Source: DSNY01 sp040752195 (lineage in GTDB: Bacteria; Pseudomonadota; Gammaproteobacteria; Burkholderiales; Burkholderiaceae_F). From it: a stretch of DNA of 64,000 nt. Position 1 is the stretch's first letter. Each line of letters opens with the position of its first letter. This document shows, piece after piece, positions 1 to 10,080 of this stretch. The notes below the pieces were generated by a model, which did not search any database, was not told the DNA's origin, and was given only the letters and a program-made list of their open reading frames with translations. The stretch spans positions 26,202 to 90,201 of the forward strand of contig JBFMFC010000009.1 of the NCBI GenBank assembly GCA_040752195.1. Direction: 5' to 3'. The position numbers and the translations under genes are program-made.

Positions 1-58
1 CGGCGAGCCCCAGGAGCACGAGACCTGCGAAGATCGCCGGTTTCCAGTCGTGTTTCAC
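1..58 (-). CDS. Partial CDS, N-terminus of an unidentified protein
   Basis: A GTG at 58-56 on the minus strand opens a frame reading MKHDWKPAIFAGLVLLGLA before the window ends. A short charged start followed by a hydrophobic stretch looks like a signal peptide or first membrane helix. It starts 13 bases after the stop of the delta-60 gene on the same strand. There is no strong ribosome binding site (AGG about 8 bases upstream). Too little is visible to name it. Confidence 0.3.
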   Translation of the reverse strand, partial: MKHDWKPAIFAGLVLLGLA

Positions 59-71
59 GGTGGCGACCTGA

Positions 72-1385
72 TCAGTAGTGATACCGCGCGAGCGCGAAGT
101 CATAGTTCGCGCCGTTGTGACTCGAGCCCGCCACGACGATCTTGCCGTCGGGCGCAAGCGCGAGGGCATAGGCGAAGTCGTTGCCGGCGCCGATCGCGGT
201 TACGACCTTGCCGCCAGTCCCGAAGGTCGTATCGAGCGAGCCGTCGGCGTTGTAGCGCGCGAGCGCAAAGTCATCGGTCGTGCCATTGGCACTTTGACCT
301 GCCACGACGATCTTGCCGTCGGGCGCCAACGCGAGGGCACGGGCGTAGTCGTTGCCCGCGCCGATCGCGGTCACGACCTTGCCGCCGCTGCCAAAGCTCG
401 TATCGAGCGAACCGTTGGCGTTGTAGCGCGTCAGCGCGAAGTCCCGTCCCGTGACGCCGTTGTCACTGAAGCCTGCCACGACGATTCTGCCGTCGGGCGC
501 AAGCGCGATCGCGAAGGCCGCGTCGTAGCCGGAACCAAACGGGGTCACGACCCTGCCGCCGGTGCCGAAGCTCGTATCGAGCGTGCCGTCGGCGTTGTAG
601 AGCGCGAGCGCCGAGTTCCTCGTCGTGCCGTTGGCGCTCTCACCGGCCGCTACGATCTTTCCGTTGGGCGCCAGCGCGAGGGCAAAGGCGATGTCGACGC
701 CGGAGAGGATCGGAGTGGTGACCTTGCCGCCGCTGCCGAAGCCCGTATCGAGCGAGCCGTTGGCGTTGTAGCGCGCGAGCGCGAAGTCGGCGTCCGCGCC
801 GTTGTCACTGTAGCCCGCCACCACGATCTTGCCGTCGGGCGCGAGCGCAAGAGCGAGGGCATAGTCGTGACTGGCGCCGATCGCGGTCACGACCTTGCCG
901 CCGCTGCCGAAGGTGGGATCCAGCGTGCCGTCGGTGTTGTAGCGCACGAGCGCGAAGTCGTACTTCGTGCCGTTGTAGCTGTAACCCGCCACCACGATCT
1001 TGCCGTCGGGCGCAAGTACGAGGGCATTGGCCCGGTCCTCGCCGGCACCGATCGCGGTGGTGACCTTGCCGCCGCTGCCGAAGGTCGTATCGAGCGTGCC
1101 GTCGGCGTTGTAGCGCACGAGCGAGAAGTCCCAGGTCGCGCCCGTGTAGCTTGAGCCTGCCACCACGATCTTGCCGTCAGGCGCAAGCGCGACAGCCTCG
1201 CCGAGGTCGTTGGCGTTGCTGCCGGAGCCGATCGCGGTCACGACCTTGCCACCGCTGCCGAAGGTGCTATCGAGTGTGCCGGCAGGCGGCGCGCTGCCGC
1301 CCCCTCCCCCGTAGCCGCCCCCGCCGCCGCCTCCACAAGCAGCGAGCAAGGCGCACAGCATCATGACTTGAAAGCGCATTCGCAT
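72..1385 (-). CDS. Delta-60 repeat lipoprotein
   Basis: Predicted surface or periplasmic lipoprotein of 437 aa. A lipobox (LLAAC, Cys about residue 17) follows the signal sequence, then a glycine-rich linker of about 15 residues. The rest is about seven repeats of about 51 residues, each built as G-(T/S)-LD-x-x-FG(S/T)-GGKV...LAPDGKIVVAGxSxxG...FALxRYN, the delta-60 / beta-propeller type. The repeats are near-identical in DNA (period about 153 bp). GGAGG sits just upstream of the ATG. It lies downstream of other exported-protein genes on the same strand (rhodanese, NHL). The ligand is unknown; such propellers usually act in binding or adhesion. Confidence 0.8.
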   Translation of the reverse strand: MRMRFQVMMLCALLAACGGGGGGGYGGGGGSAPPAGTLDSTFGSGGKVVTAIGSGSNANDLGEAVALAPDGKIVVAGSSYTGATWDFSLVRYNADGTLDTTFGSGGKVTTAIGAGEDRANALVLAPDGKIVVAGYSYNGTKYDFALVRYNTDGTLDPTFGSGGKVVTAIGASHDYALALALAPDGKIVVAGYSDNGADADFALARYNANGSLDTGFGSGGKVTTPILSGVDIAFALALAPNGKIVAAGESANGTTRNSALALYNADGTLDTSFGTGGRVVTPFGSGYDAAFAIALAPDGRIVVAGFSDNGVTGRDFALTRYNANGSLDTSFGSGGKVVTAIGAGNDYARALALAPDGKIVVAGQSANGTTDDFALARYNADGSLDTTFGTGGKVVTAIGAGNDFAYALALAPDGKIVVAGSSHNGANYDFALARYHY

Positions 1386-1524
1386 GTTCCTCCGTTCGGA
1401 TCGAATCGAATCGGGTTGGCGGACCGCGTGTGGCCCTGCGGGGGCGGGTCATCGCCTGCCGGTGCTTGCACTGGCCCGGCAAAGCCGCTGCATCGGCGCC
1501 CGCCGGTCGACTGCTCGAGGCCGC

Positions 1525-2298
1525 TCACCACTGCGCCCTGTACAGCACGCCCGGGACGGGCCGCGCCTGCCAGTCGGCGCCGATGTTCTTCCAGCCGTTG
1601 ACGTCGCGCTTGCCGTCGGACCCGACGTCGCCCTCGAAGCCGTCGACGATCGAGTACACGCGGGACAGCCCGGCGGCAGCGAGCGCGTCCGCGGCGAGCG
1701 CGCTGCGCTCGCCCGAACGGCACAGGAGCAGCACGGTCGCATCGTCGCCGGCGCCGTTGCGCGCCAGCGCGGCCCGGACCTCTCCAACGAAGTCGGGATT
1801 GGGCTGCATCTTCAGGGTGTTCTTCGCGGCGTCCCATTGCAGCGGCCACACCGGCTCGAGATACGGAACGTGGATGTGCGTCAGACTCGGCTGACCGACG
1901 TAGACGGCCTCGACGCGGCTACGGATGTCGACGAGCACGACGTCGCGGGGGTGCTGCAGCAGCATCCGCCGAGCTTCGGCGGCGCTCACGAGCAGGCCGA
2001 GGCTGGTCCGCTTGCGAGCGGGAACGCTGTCCTTCGGCACCGCCTGAATCGCGAAGTCCCGTGCCAACGGCTGCACGACCTTGTCGCCGTCGCAGGTGGC
2101 GAAGGCTGCAATGTCGACCGCGTACAGCGGGCAGGCGCCGTCGCCGGCCGTCTGGATCGCCGTCTGGGATAGCGCACCCGACAGCGAACCCTGCGCGGCT
2201 GCGGGCAGCGCAGCACTGGCAAGTAGGGCGGTGGCCAGCACATTCAACGCGCGCGTGGCCGATTCATAACAGACGAAGCGCAATGCCTTGGTACCCAT
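1525..2298 (-). CDS. Exported rhodanese-domain protein
   Basis: A 257-aa protein with an N-terminal signal peptide (about residues 1-36, ending in PAAAQ) and a C-terminal rhodanese domain. The active-site loop reads LLLCRSGERSA, so the catalytic Cys is present. Upstream in the domain VVLVDIRSRVEA matches the conserved rhodanese D-x-R element. I chose the ATG at 2298 because GGAGGAACC lies directly in front of it; the frame stays open upstream but that part looks non-coding. Rhodaneses transfer sulfane sulfur through a Cys persulfide; the periplasmic substrate is unknown. A motif shared with the NHL and kinase genes lies about 80 bases upstream. Confidence 0.8.
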   Translation of the reverse strand: MGTKALRFVCYESATRALNVLATALLASAALPAAAQGSLSGALSQTAIQTAGDGACPLYAVDIAAFATCDGDKVVQPLARDFAIQAVPKDSVPARKRTSLGLLVSAAEARRMLLQHPRDVVLVDIRSRVEAVYVGQPSLTHIHVPYLEPVWPLQWDAAKNTLKMQPNPDFVGEVRAALARNGAGDDATVLLLCRSGERSALAADALAAAGLSRVYSIVDGFEGDVGSDGKRDVNGWKNIGADWQARPVPGVLYRAQW

Positions 2299-2377
2299 GG
2301 TTCCTCCATCGTCTCGAGTGCGGGTCGCGCAGCAAGCCGGCTTGCGCGCAACGGCAGGGCTTGCTGCTTGCCGGGAG

Positions 2378-2405
2378 AATCGGAACCGCCGTCCGAAAGA
2401 CGACA
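2378..2405 (-). promoter_or_regulatory. Shared upstream motif, copy B (rhodanese gene)
   Basis: On the minus strand this reads TGTCGTCTTT, 11 bases, TCCGATT. The same arrangement with identical spacing occurs at 3756-3783 and, less well conserved, at 6527-6554. It lies about 80 bases upstream of the rhodanese start. Read as TGTCGT-17-CGATTC it would have promoter-like spacing, possibly for the sigma factor at 6559-7134. That role is inference. Confidence 0.4.
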
Positions 2406-2521
2406 CGCCGGTTCGCCTCGCCGGGCCGCCGAGCTCGCGCAGCGGCGCGCGACCGCCGGGTTGCGCCGCGTTCGCGCAGGCGACCTCACGCACGGACCGC
2501 ACGCGGCCGTGCACGCCCGGC

Positions 2522-3676
2522 CTACCGCATCAGTCGCACCGTGTGGTTGCCGCTGTCGTTCACGAAGAGGTCGCGACCGTCGGTGGTGAGCCCGGACGGA
2601 TAAGGTCTGAATTGCGCCGTTGCGCCAGTACCGTCTGCCGAGCCCGCGGCGCCCGGCGTTCCGGCCAAGGTCGAGACCGCACCCGTGGCGATCGCGATCT
2701 TGCGGATGATGAAGTTGTTCGAGTCCGCCACGTAAAGGCTCGTGCCGTCGGTGGTGATGGCCGAGGGGAAGCTGAACCGAGCTGACGCGCCGATGCCGTC
2801 GGCAAAGCCCGATGACCCCGCCTGACCGGCAAGGGTCGTGACCGCGCCGGTGCCGATCGCGATCCTGCGGATGGTGTGGTTGTCGGTGTCCGCGACATAC
2901 AGGTTCACGCCGTCGGTGGTCAGGGCGTAGGGGAAACTGAACCGCGCGGCCGCGCCGACGCCGTCGGCAAAGCCCGATGACCCCGCCTGACCGGCAAGGG
3001 TCGTGACCGCGCCGGTCCCGATCGCGATCTTGCGGATGGTGTGGTTGTTCGTATCGGCGACGAACAGGCTCGTGCCGTCGGTGGTAATGCCGGTCGGGAA
3101 GTTGAACCGCGCCGCGCTGCCTGCGCCGTCGACGAAGCCGGGCAGCGTTGTTCCAGCGAGCGTCACGACCTCCCACGTGCCGATCGCGATCTTGCGGATG
3201 CTGTGGTTGCCGCGATCGGCCACGTACAGAAACCTGCCGTCGGTGGTGAGGCCGGCCGGAGAGCGGAACCGCGCGGCCGTACCGATGGCATCGACAGAGC
3301 CTTCGATCAGCGGCGCTCCGGCGACAATCGTGACCGCGCTGCCGTCGATCGCCAGCTTGCGGATCGTGTGGTTGCCGTAATCCGCCACGTACAGGTTCGC
3401 ACCGTCGGTGGTGAGCCCTTGCGGATAAAAGAACCGCGCCGCGGTGCCACTGCCGTCGATGAAACCCGGCGCACCCGCCCTGCCGGCAATGGTGGCAACC
3501 GTGGCGGCGAGGTTCAGCGCCACGCCCTGGCGGGCGCCGCCCATCTGATACGTGCCCGGGGGCGCGTCGCCACCGCCGCCTCCCGCACCACAACCGTGAA
3601 GCAGAAGGGTCACGCTGCCCGCCGCAACCATCGCGGCCAACGTCGTGCGTTTCCTGCGGATCGTCCAACGGCGCAT
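2522..3676 (-). CDS. Six-bladed NHL-repeat lipoprotein
   Basis: A 384-aa predicted lipoprotein with lipobox LLHGC and a glycine-rich linker. It contains six repeats of about 52 residues with the pattern (V)TTLAG...GFADGxGxxARFxFPxxLTTDGxxLYVADxxNHTIRKIAI, the NHL beta-propeller blade; six make a closed propeller. GAGGAG lies about 7 bases before the ATG. Repeats 4 and 5 are almost identical, suggesting recent duplication or conversion. NHL propellers bind proteins, peptides or glycans; no catalytic residues are evident. The gene is 130 bases downstream of the kinase gene, with the shared motif (3756-3783) between them. Confidence 0.8.
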   Translation of the reverse strand: MRRWTIRRKRTTLAAMVAAGSVTLLLHGCGAGGGGGDAPPGTYQMGGARQGVALNLAATVATIAGRAGAPGFIDGSGTAARFFYPQGLTTDGANLYVADYGNHTIRKLAIDGSAVTIVAGAPLIEGSVDAIGTAARFRSPAGLTTDGRFLYVADRGNHSIRKIAIGTWEVVTLAGTTLPGFVDGAGSAARFNFPTGITTDGTSLFVADTNNHTIRKIAIGTGAVTTLAGQAGSSGFADGVGAAARFSFPYALTTDGVNLYVADTDNHTIRRIAIGTGAVTTLAGQAGSSGFADGIGASARFSFPSAITTDGTSLYVADSNNFIIRKIAIATGAVSTLAGTPGAAGSADGTGATAQFRPYPSGLTTDGRDLFVNDSGNHTVRLMR

Positions 3677-3755
3677 GCAAGGGCTCCTCGGGCGGGGAAT
3701 GCGAAGACGAACGATTGCGCGGGCGGCGGACGCGCCGCGGCCCGCTCACCGGGGC

Positions 3756-3783
3756 AATCGGAGTCGGGCGGGAAAAGACGACA
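3756..3783 (-). promoter_or_regulatory. Shared upstream motif, copy A (NHL gene)
   Basis: On the minus strand it reads TGTCGTCTTT, 11 bases, TCCGATT, about 80 bases before the NHL lipoprotein start. It is the best-matching partner of the copy at 2378-2405. The flanks are also similar (CCGGC before, CCCGG after). Candidate promoter or operator for a small regulon of exported proteins; inferred. Confidence 0.4.
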
Positions 3784-3805
3784 GGCCGGCGACCCGTCGG
3801 CGCAC

Positions 3806-6502
<2,697 letters not shown>

Positions 6503-6526
6503 CGTTGACCTCGTCTTTTCCGCCGC

Positions 6527-6554
6527 AATCGGAGTCGCGGGGGAAAACCCGCCA
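6527..6554 (-). promoter_or_regulatory. Shared upstream motif, copy C (kinase gene)
   Basis: The minus strand contains TTT, 11 bases, TCCGATTG with spacing and flanks like copies at 2378 and 3756. The left half is less conserved (7 of 10 positions). It lies about 25 bases from the kinase ATG and overlaps the region where the longer TTG-started reading frame would begin. Weaker candidate than A and B. Confidence 0.25.
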
Positions 6555-6558
6555 TCGA

Positions 6559-7134
6559 TCAATCGCCGCGCAACGCGTCGTGCAGGTACAGGCGGGCCTT
6601 GGCCCAGTCGCGCTGCACGGTTCGCTCAGAGGCGCCGCGCATCGCGGCGATCTCGGCGAACGTGAAGCCGCAGAAGAATTTCAGCTCGACCAGTTCCGCG
6701 AGCGGCGGGTCGGCACGGGCCAGTTCGTCGAGCGCATCGCCCAGCCGCGTCAAGTCCCCGCTGTCCCGGGCCACCGACTCGGCGATTCCGGTGTCGAGCT
6801 GGGTCAGATGAAACTCGCCGCCGCGCTTGATCGCCCGCCGCTCGCGCACGTAGTCGATGATCAGCCCGCGCATCGCACGCGCCGCGTACGCGAAGAAACG
6901 CGCGCGATCCGGAAACGCCGGATCGCGCCGGCTGATGTCCAGATACGCCTCGTGCAGCAGCGTGGTCGCCGACAGCGTTGCGCCGGCGGCGTGCGCGTGC
7001 AACTGCCGCTTCGCCAGCCGGTGCAGCTCGCGATACAGCGTCTCGAAAAGCTCGGCGGTCGCGGCGACGTCGCCGCGTTCGGCCGCAACAAGTGCTGCGG
7101 CGATCGTGTGCGCGTCGGCGGCGGCATCGCTCAT
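6559..7134 (-). CDS. ECF sigma factor, kinase-associated (ECF43-like)
   Basis: A 191-aa sigma-70 family protein. Region 2 covers about residues 20-90 (FETLYRELHRLAKRQL...FFAYAARAMRGLIIDYVRERR) and region 4 is at the C-terminus (ELVELKFFCGFTFAEIAAM..SERTVQRDWAKARLYLH). In region 2.2, where most ECF factors carry acidic residues for the core polymerase, this protein has LSATTLLHEAYL. That substitution by Ser/Thr is typical of ECF43-type factors, which a neighbouring Ser/Thr kinase activates by phosphorylation. The kinase gene follows directly. ATG 7134 has GGGAGG about 11 bases upstream. No anti-sigma gene is seen nearby. Confidence 0.85.
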   Translation of the reverse strand: MSDAAADAHTIAAALVAAERGDVAATAELFETLYRELHRLAKRQLHAHAAGATLSATTLLHEAYLDISRRDPAFPDRARFFAYAARAMRGLIIDYVRERRAIKRGGEFHLTQLDTGIAESVARDSGDLTRLGDALDELARADPPLAELVELKFFCGFTFAEIAAMRGASERTVQRDWAKARLYLHDALRGD

Positions 7135-7233
7135 CCCTGCTCGCTCCTCCCGGATTGCGCCACCGAAGATAGCCGCCCGTGCGCCCGGCCTCAACCGGCT
7201 TTGCCGCATCGGCGGCGCGCCGCGTGAATCGAG

Positions 7234-7249
7234 TTGACGTTTACGTCAA
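7234..7249. promoter_or_regulatory. LiuR-like palindromic operator upstream of the thioesterase/ivd unit
   Basis: TTGACGTTTACGTCAA has perfect 7-base arms around TT. It lies 41 bases before the thioesterase ATG. A close relative (TTGACGCAAACGTCAA) precedes mccB at 32821-32836. The form fits the TTnACGTnnACGTnAA-type site described for the MerR-family regulator LiuR of leucine/isovalerate catabolism in beta- and gammaproteobacteria. No liuR gene is in the window, so the protein that binds is inferred. Confidence 0.6.
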
Positions 7250-7290
7250 GGACACCTAGATTGCCGCCTGCTTGCCGCAATCGGCCACGC

Positions 7291-7743
7291 ATGGAATTTG
7301 CGCCTCTCGACCCGGACTTCGAGCGCCGCGTGCGCGCCTCGTTCGCGCGCCAGGCGGCGATGCGCCTGATCGGCGCCGAGCTGACGGCGGTCGAGCCCGG
7401 CCGCGTGACGATCGAGCTGCCGGTGCGGGCCGACCTGACGCAGCAGCACGGCTTCGTGCACGGCGGCATCGTCGGCATGATCGCCGACAGCGCCGGCGGC
7501 TACTCCGCGTTCACGCTGATGCCCGCCGATGCATCGGTGCTGACGGTGGAGTACAAGATCAACCTGCTGGCGCCGGCGAAGGGCGAGCGATTGGTCGCCA
7601 CCGGTTGCGTGTTGAAGCCGGGCCGCACGCTGTCGATCGTCCGCGCCGACGTCGACGCGATCGACGGCGCACGCCGGACGCTGGTCGCAGCGATGCAGCA
7701 AACGCTGATGGTGATGCACGGCACAAGCGACGAACGGATCTAG
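7291..7743 (+). CDS. PaaI-family hotdog thioesterase
   Basis: A 150-aa single-hotdog acyl-CoA thioesterase. The conserved HGGIVGMIADSAGGYSAF segment (about residues 56-73), with the Asp in the long helix, is the PaaI-type active site, and TVEYKINLLAPAKG is the family's next element. ATG 7291 matches the usual length; the frame is open upstream but there the DNA holds the palindrome. It ends 9 bases before the isovaleryl-CoA dehydrogenase gene, so the two are probably cotranscribed. It may release CoA from intermediates of that pathway; the substrate is inferred only from position. Confidence 0.8.
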   Translation: MEFAPLDPDFERRVRASFARQAAMRLIGAELTAVEPGRVTIELPVRADLTQQHGFVHGGIVGMIADSAGGYSAFTLMPADASVLTVEYKINLLAPAKGERLVATGCVLKPGRTLSIVRADVDAIDGARRTLVAAMQQTLMVMHGTSDERI

Positions 7744-7752
7744 GAGAAACGC

Positions 7753-8931
7753 ATGCAAGTGCCCGGATTGAACTTTGCGCTCGGCGCAGACATCGACGCA
7801 CTGCGCGACGCGGTGCGCGCGTTCGCGGACAAGGAGATCGCGCCGCGCGCCGCCGAGATCGACCGCAGCGACCGGTTTCCGATGGACCTGTGGCGCAAGA
7901 TGGGCGAGCTGGGCGTGCTCGGCATCACCGTCGAAGAGGAGTACGGCGGCGCCAACATGGGGTACCTCGCGCACATGATCGCGATGGAGGAGATCAGCCG
8001 TGCGAGCGCCTCGGTCGGGCTGTCTTACGGCGCGCATTCGAACCTGTGCGTCAACCAGATCCGTCGCAACGGCACCCCCGCGCAGCGCCGGAAGTATCTG
8101 CCCAAGCTGATCTCGGGCGAACACGTCGGCGCGCTGGCGATGAGCGAGCCCGGCGCGGGCAGCGACGTCGTCAGCATGAAGCTGCGCGCGGAAGACAAAG
8201 GCGGCTACTACCTGCTCAACGGCACGAAGATGTGGATCACCAACGGGCCGGATGCGGACACGCTGGTCGTGTACGGCAAGACCGAGCCCGAACTCGGCGC
8301 TTCCGGCATCACCGCGTTCCTGATCGAGAAGGGGATGAAGGGCTTCTCGGTCGCGCAGAAGCTCGACAAGCTCGGCATGCGCGGCTCGCACACCGGCGAA
8401 CTCGTGTTCGAGAACGTCGAGGTGCCGTACGAGAACGTGCTCGGCGAGGTCAACCAGGGCGTGCGCGTGCTGATGAGCGGGCTCGACTACGAGCGCGCGG
8501 TGCTGGCCGCCGGTCCGATCGGCATCATGCAGGCGTGCATGGACGTCGTCGTGCCGTACATCCACGATCGAAAGCAGTTCGGCCAGCCGATCGGCGAGTT
8601 CCAGCTGATCCAGGGCAAGATCGCCGACATGTACACGACGCTCTCGGCCTGTCGCGCGTACTGCTACACGGTCGGCAAGAACCTCGACGCGCTCGGCACG
8701 CAGCACGTGCGCCAGGTGCGCAAGGACTGCGCGGGCGTGATCCTGTACACCGCCGAGAAAGCCACGTGGATGGCCGGCGAAGCGATCCAGATCCTGGGCG
8801 GCAACGGCTACATCAACGACTACCCGACCGGGCGGCTGTGGCGCGATGCCAAGCTCTACGAGATCGGCGCCGGCACGAGCGAGATCCGCCGCATGCTGAT
8901 CGGCCGCGAGCTGTTCAGCGAGACGATGTAG
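7753..8931 (+). CDS. ivd: Isovaleryl-CoA dehydrogenase
   Basis: A 392-aa flavoprotein that oxidises isovaleryl-CoA to 3-methylcrotonyl-CoA, the third step of leucine breakdown, and passes electrons to ETF. The catalytic Glu sits in the internal loop SGLDYERAVLAAGPIGIM, the position peculiar to isovaleryl-CoA dehydrogenases. Other family signatures are SEPGAGSDVVSM, GTKMWITNG and the C-terminal ILGGNGYINDYPTGRLWRDA. AGGAG lies 8 bases before the ATG. The methylcrotonyl-CoA carboxylase genes are 25 kb away but share its upstream palindrome. A 9-bp hairpin follows at 8945-8967. Confidence 0.95.
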   Translation: MQVPGLNFALGADIDALRDAVRAFADKEIAPRAAEIDRSDRFPMDLWRKMGELGVLGITVEEEYGGANMGYLAHMIAMEEISRASASVGLSYGAHSNLCVNQIRRNGTPAQRRKYLPKLISGEHVGALAMSEPGAGSDVVSMKLRAEDKGGYYLLNGTKMWITNGPDADTLVVYGKTEPELGASGITAFLIEKGMKGFSVAQKLDKLGMRGSHTGELVFENVEVPYENVLGEVNQGVRVLMSGLDYERAVLAAGPIGIMQACMDVVVPYIHDRKQFGQPIGEFQLIQGKIADMYTTLSACRAYCYTVGKNLDALGTQHVRQVRKDCAGVILYTAEKATWMAGEAIQILGGNGYINDYPTGRLWRDAKLYEIGAGTSEIRRMLIGRELFSETM

Positions 8932-8944
8932 CGCCGCGCACCGA

Positions 8945-8967
8945 ACCGGCGCGATCCCCGCGCCGGT
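8945..8967 (+). terminator. Hairpin after ivd
   Basis: ACCGGCGCG and CGCGCCGGT form a perfect 9-bp stem with a 5-base loop, 13 bases after the ivd stop. No U-run follows, so it is a weak intrinsic terminator or an mRNA-stabilising hairpin. Confidence 0.4.
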
Positions 8968-9027
8968 CACCATGACCCAAAAGAGTAACTGGGCGCGAGC
9001 CCGCGGCGTGCGCTACGGTACGACGCC

Positions 9028-10080
9028 ATGCGTCCCGCCCAGCTCGCCGTTGTCCTCGATCGCGAATTCGAAAGCGCCGCGGCAGGCCACCACACGCCGG
9101 TGATGCTGTGGGGCCCACCGGGCGTGGGCAAGTCGCAGCTCGTCGCGCAGGCGGCGGCGCGCCACGGCGTCGCGGTCATCGACCTGCGGCTGTCGCAGAT
9201 GGAACCCTCCGATCTGCGCGGCATTCCGTTTCGGGTCGACAACCGCGTGGAATGGGCGGTGCCGGCGCTGCTTCCGGATGCGGACCGGCACGGTCCGGCC
9301 GGCATCCTGTTCCTCGACGAGATCACGTCCGCGCCGCCGACGGTCTCCGCGGCGGCGTATCAGTTGATCCTGGACCGGCGGCTCGGCGACTACCGTGTGC
9401 CGCCCGGCTGGGCGATCTTTGCCGCCGGCAACCGCCAGGGCGACCGCGGCGTCACGTACGCGATGCCGGCGCCGCTCGCAAACCGCTTCGCGCATTTCGA
9501 GGTCGAGGTCCACCTCGACGACTGGGTCGCCTGGGCCTACGCCAACGGCATCGACGAACGCATCGTCGCGTTCCTGCGCTTCAAGCCCGAGCTGCTGTTC
9601 GATTTCGATCCGGCGAAGAACGCCGGCGGCGAGATGGCCTTCCCCAGCCCGCGCGCCTGGGAGTTCGCGCACCGCGCGTTGCGCAAGTTCGCCGATCGGC
9701 CGGAATTGCTCGCCGGGGCGCTCGCGGCCTGTGTCGGCCGTGCGGCGGGCGTCGAGTGCGCTGCGTTCACCGAGAGCCTGCATCGCCTGCCCGACGTCGA
9801 CGCGATCTGCGCCGGCGCGGACGTGCCGGCGCCGCAGGAGATCGACGTGCAGTACGCGGTGGCGGCGGCGCTCGCGGCGCGGGCGCTGCGCGCGCGCGGC
9901 ACGCCGGATGCGCCGCGCACGTGGGGGCGCATCCTCGAGTACGCGCAGCGGTTCCCGCAGCGCGAGATGGGCGTGATGCTCGTCGCCGACATGCAGCGCG
10001 GCATCGGCCAGCCGCTGTTCGCGGTGCCGCAGTTCTCCGGCTGGGCTCAGGCGGTCGCCGACCTGCTGCTCTATGAGTGA
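9028..10080 (+). CDS. MoxR-type AAA+ ATPase
   Basis: A 350-aa AAA+ ATPase of the MoxR/AAA_5 group. Walker A is GPPGVGKS (about residues 30-37), Walker B is GILFLDEI (about residues 91-98), and an Asn-containing sensor-1 region (WAIFAAGNR) follows. MoxR ATPases act as chaperones that remodel or metallate partner proteins and are normally paired with a VWA protein. Here the next gene, overlapping by 8 bases, encodes such a protein. No convincing SD precedes the ATG. The client of this particular pair is unknown. Confidence 0.88.
   Translation: MRPAQLAVVLDREFESAAAGHHTPVMLWGPPGVGKSQLVAQAAARHGVAVIDLRLSQMEPSDLRGIPFRVDNRVEWAVPALLPDADRHGPAGILFLDEITSAPPTVSAAAYQLILDRRLGDYRVPPGWAIFAAGNRQGDRGVTYAMPAPLANRFAHFEVEVHLDDWVAWAYANGIDERIVAFLRFKPELLFDFDPAKNAGGEMAFPSPRAWEFAHRALRKFADRPELLAGALAACVGRAAGVECAAFTESLHRLPDVDAICAGADVPAPQEIDVQYAVAAALAARALRARGTPDAPRTWGRILEYAQRFPQREMGVMLVADMQRGIGQPLFAVPQFSGWAQAVADLLLYE

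Noticed and set aside
72..1290. CRISPR-like regular repeats
   Set aside because: The period of about 153 bp is in frame and encodes the delta-60 protein repeats; no spacers.
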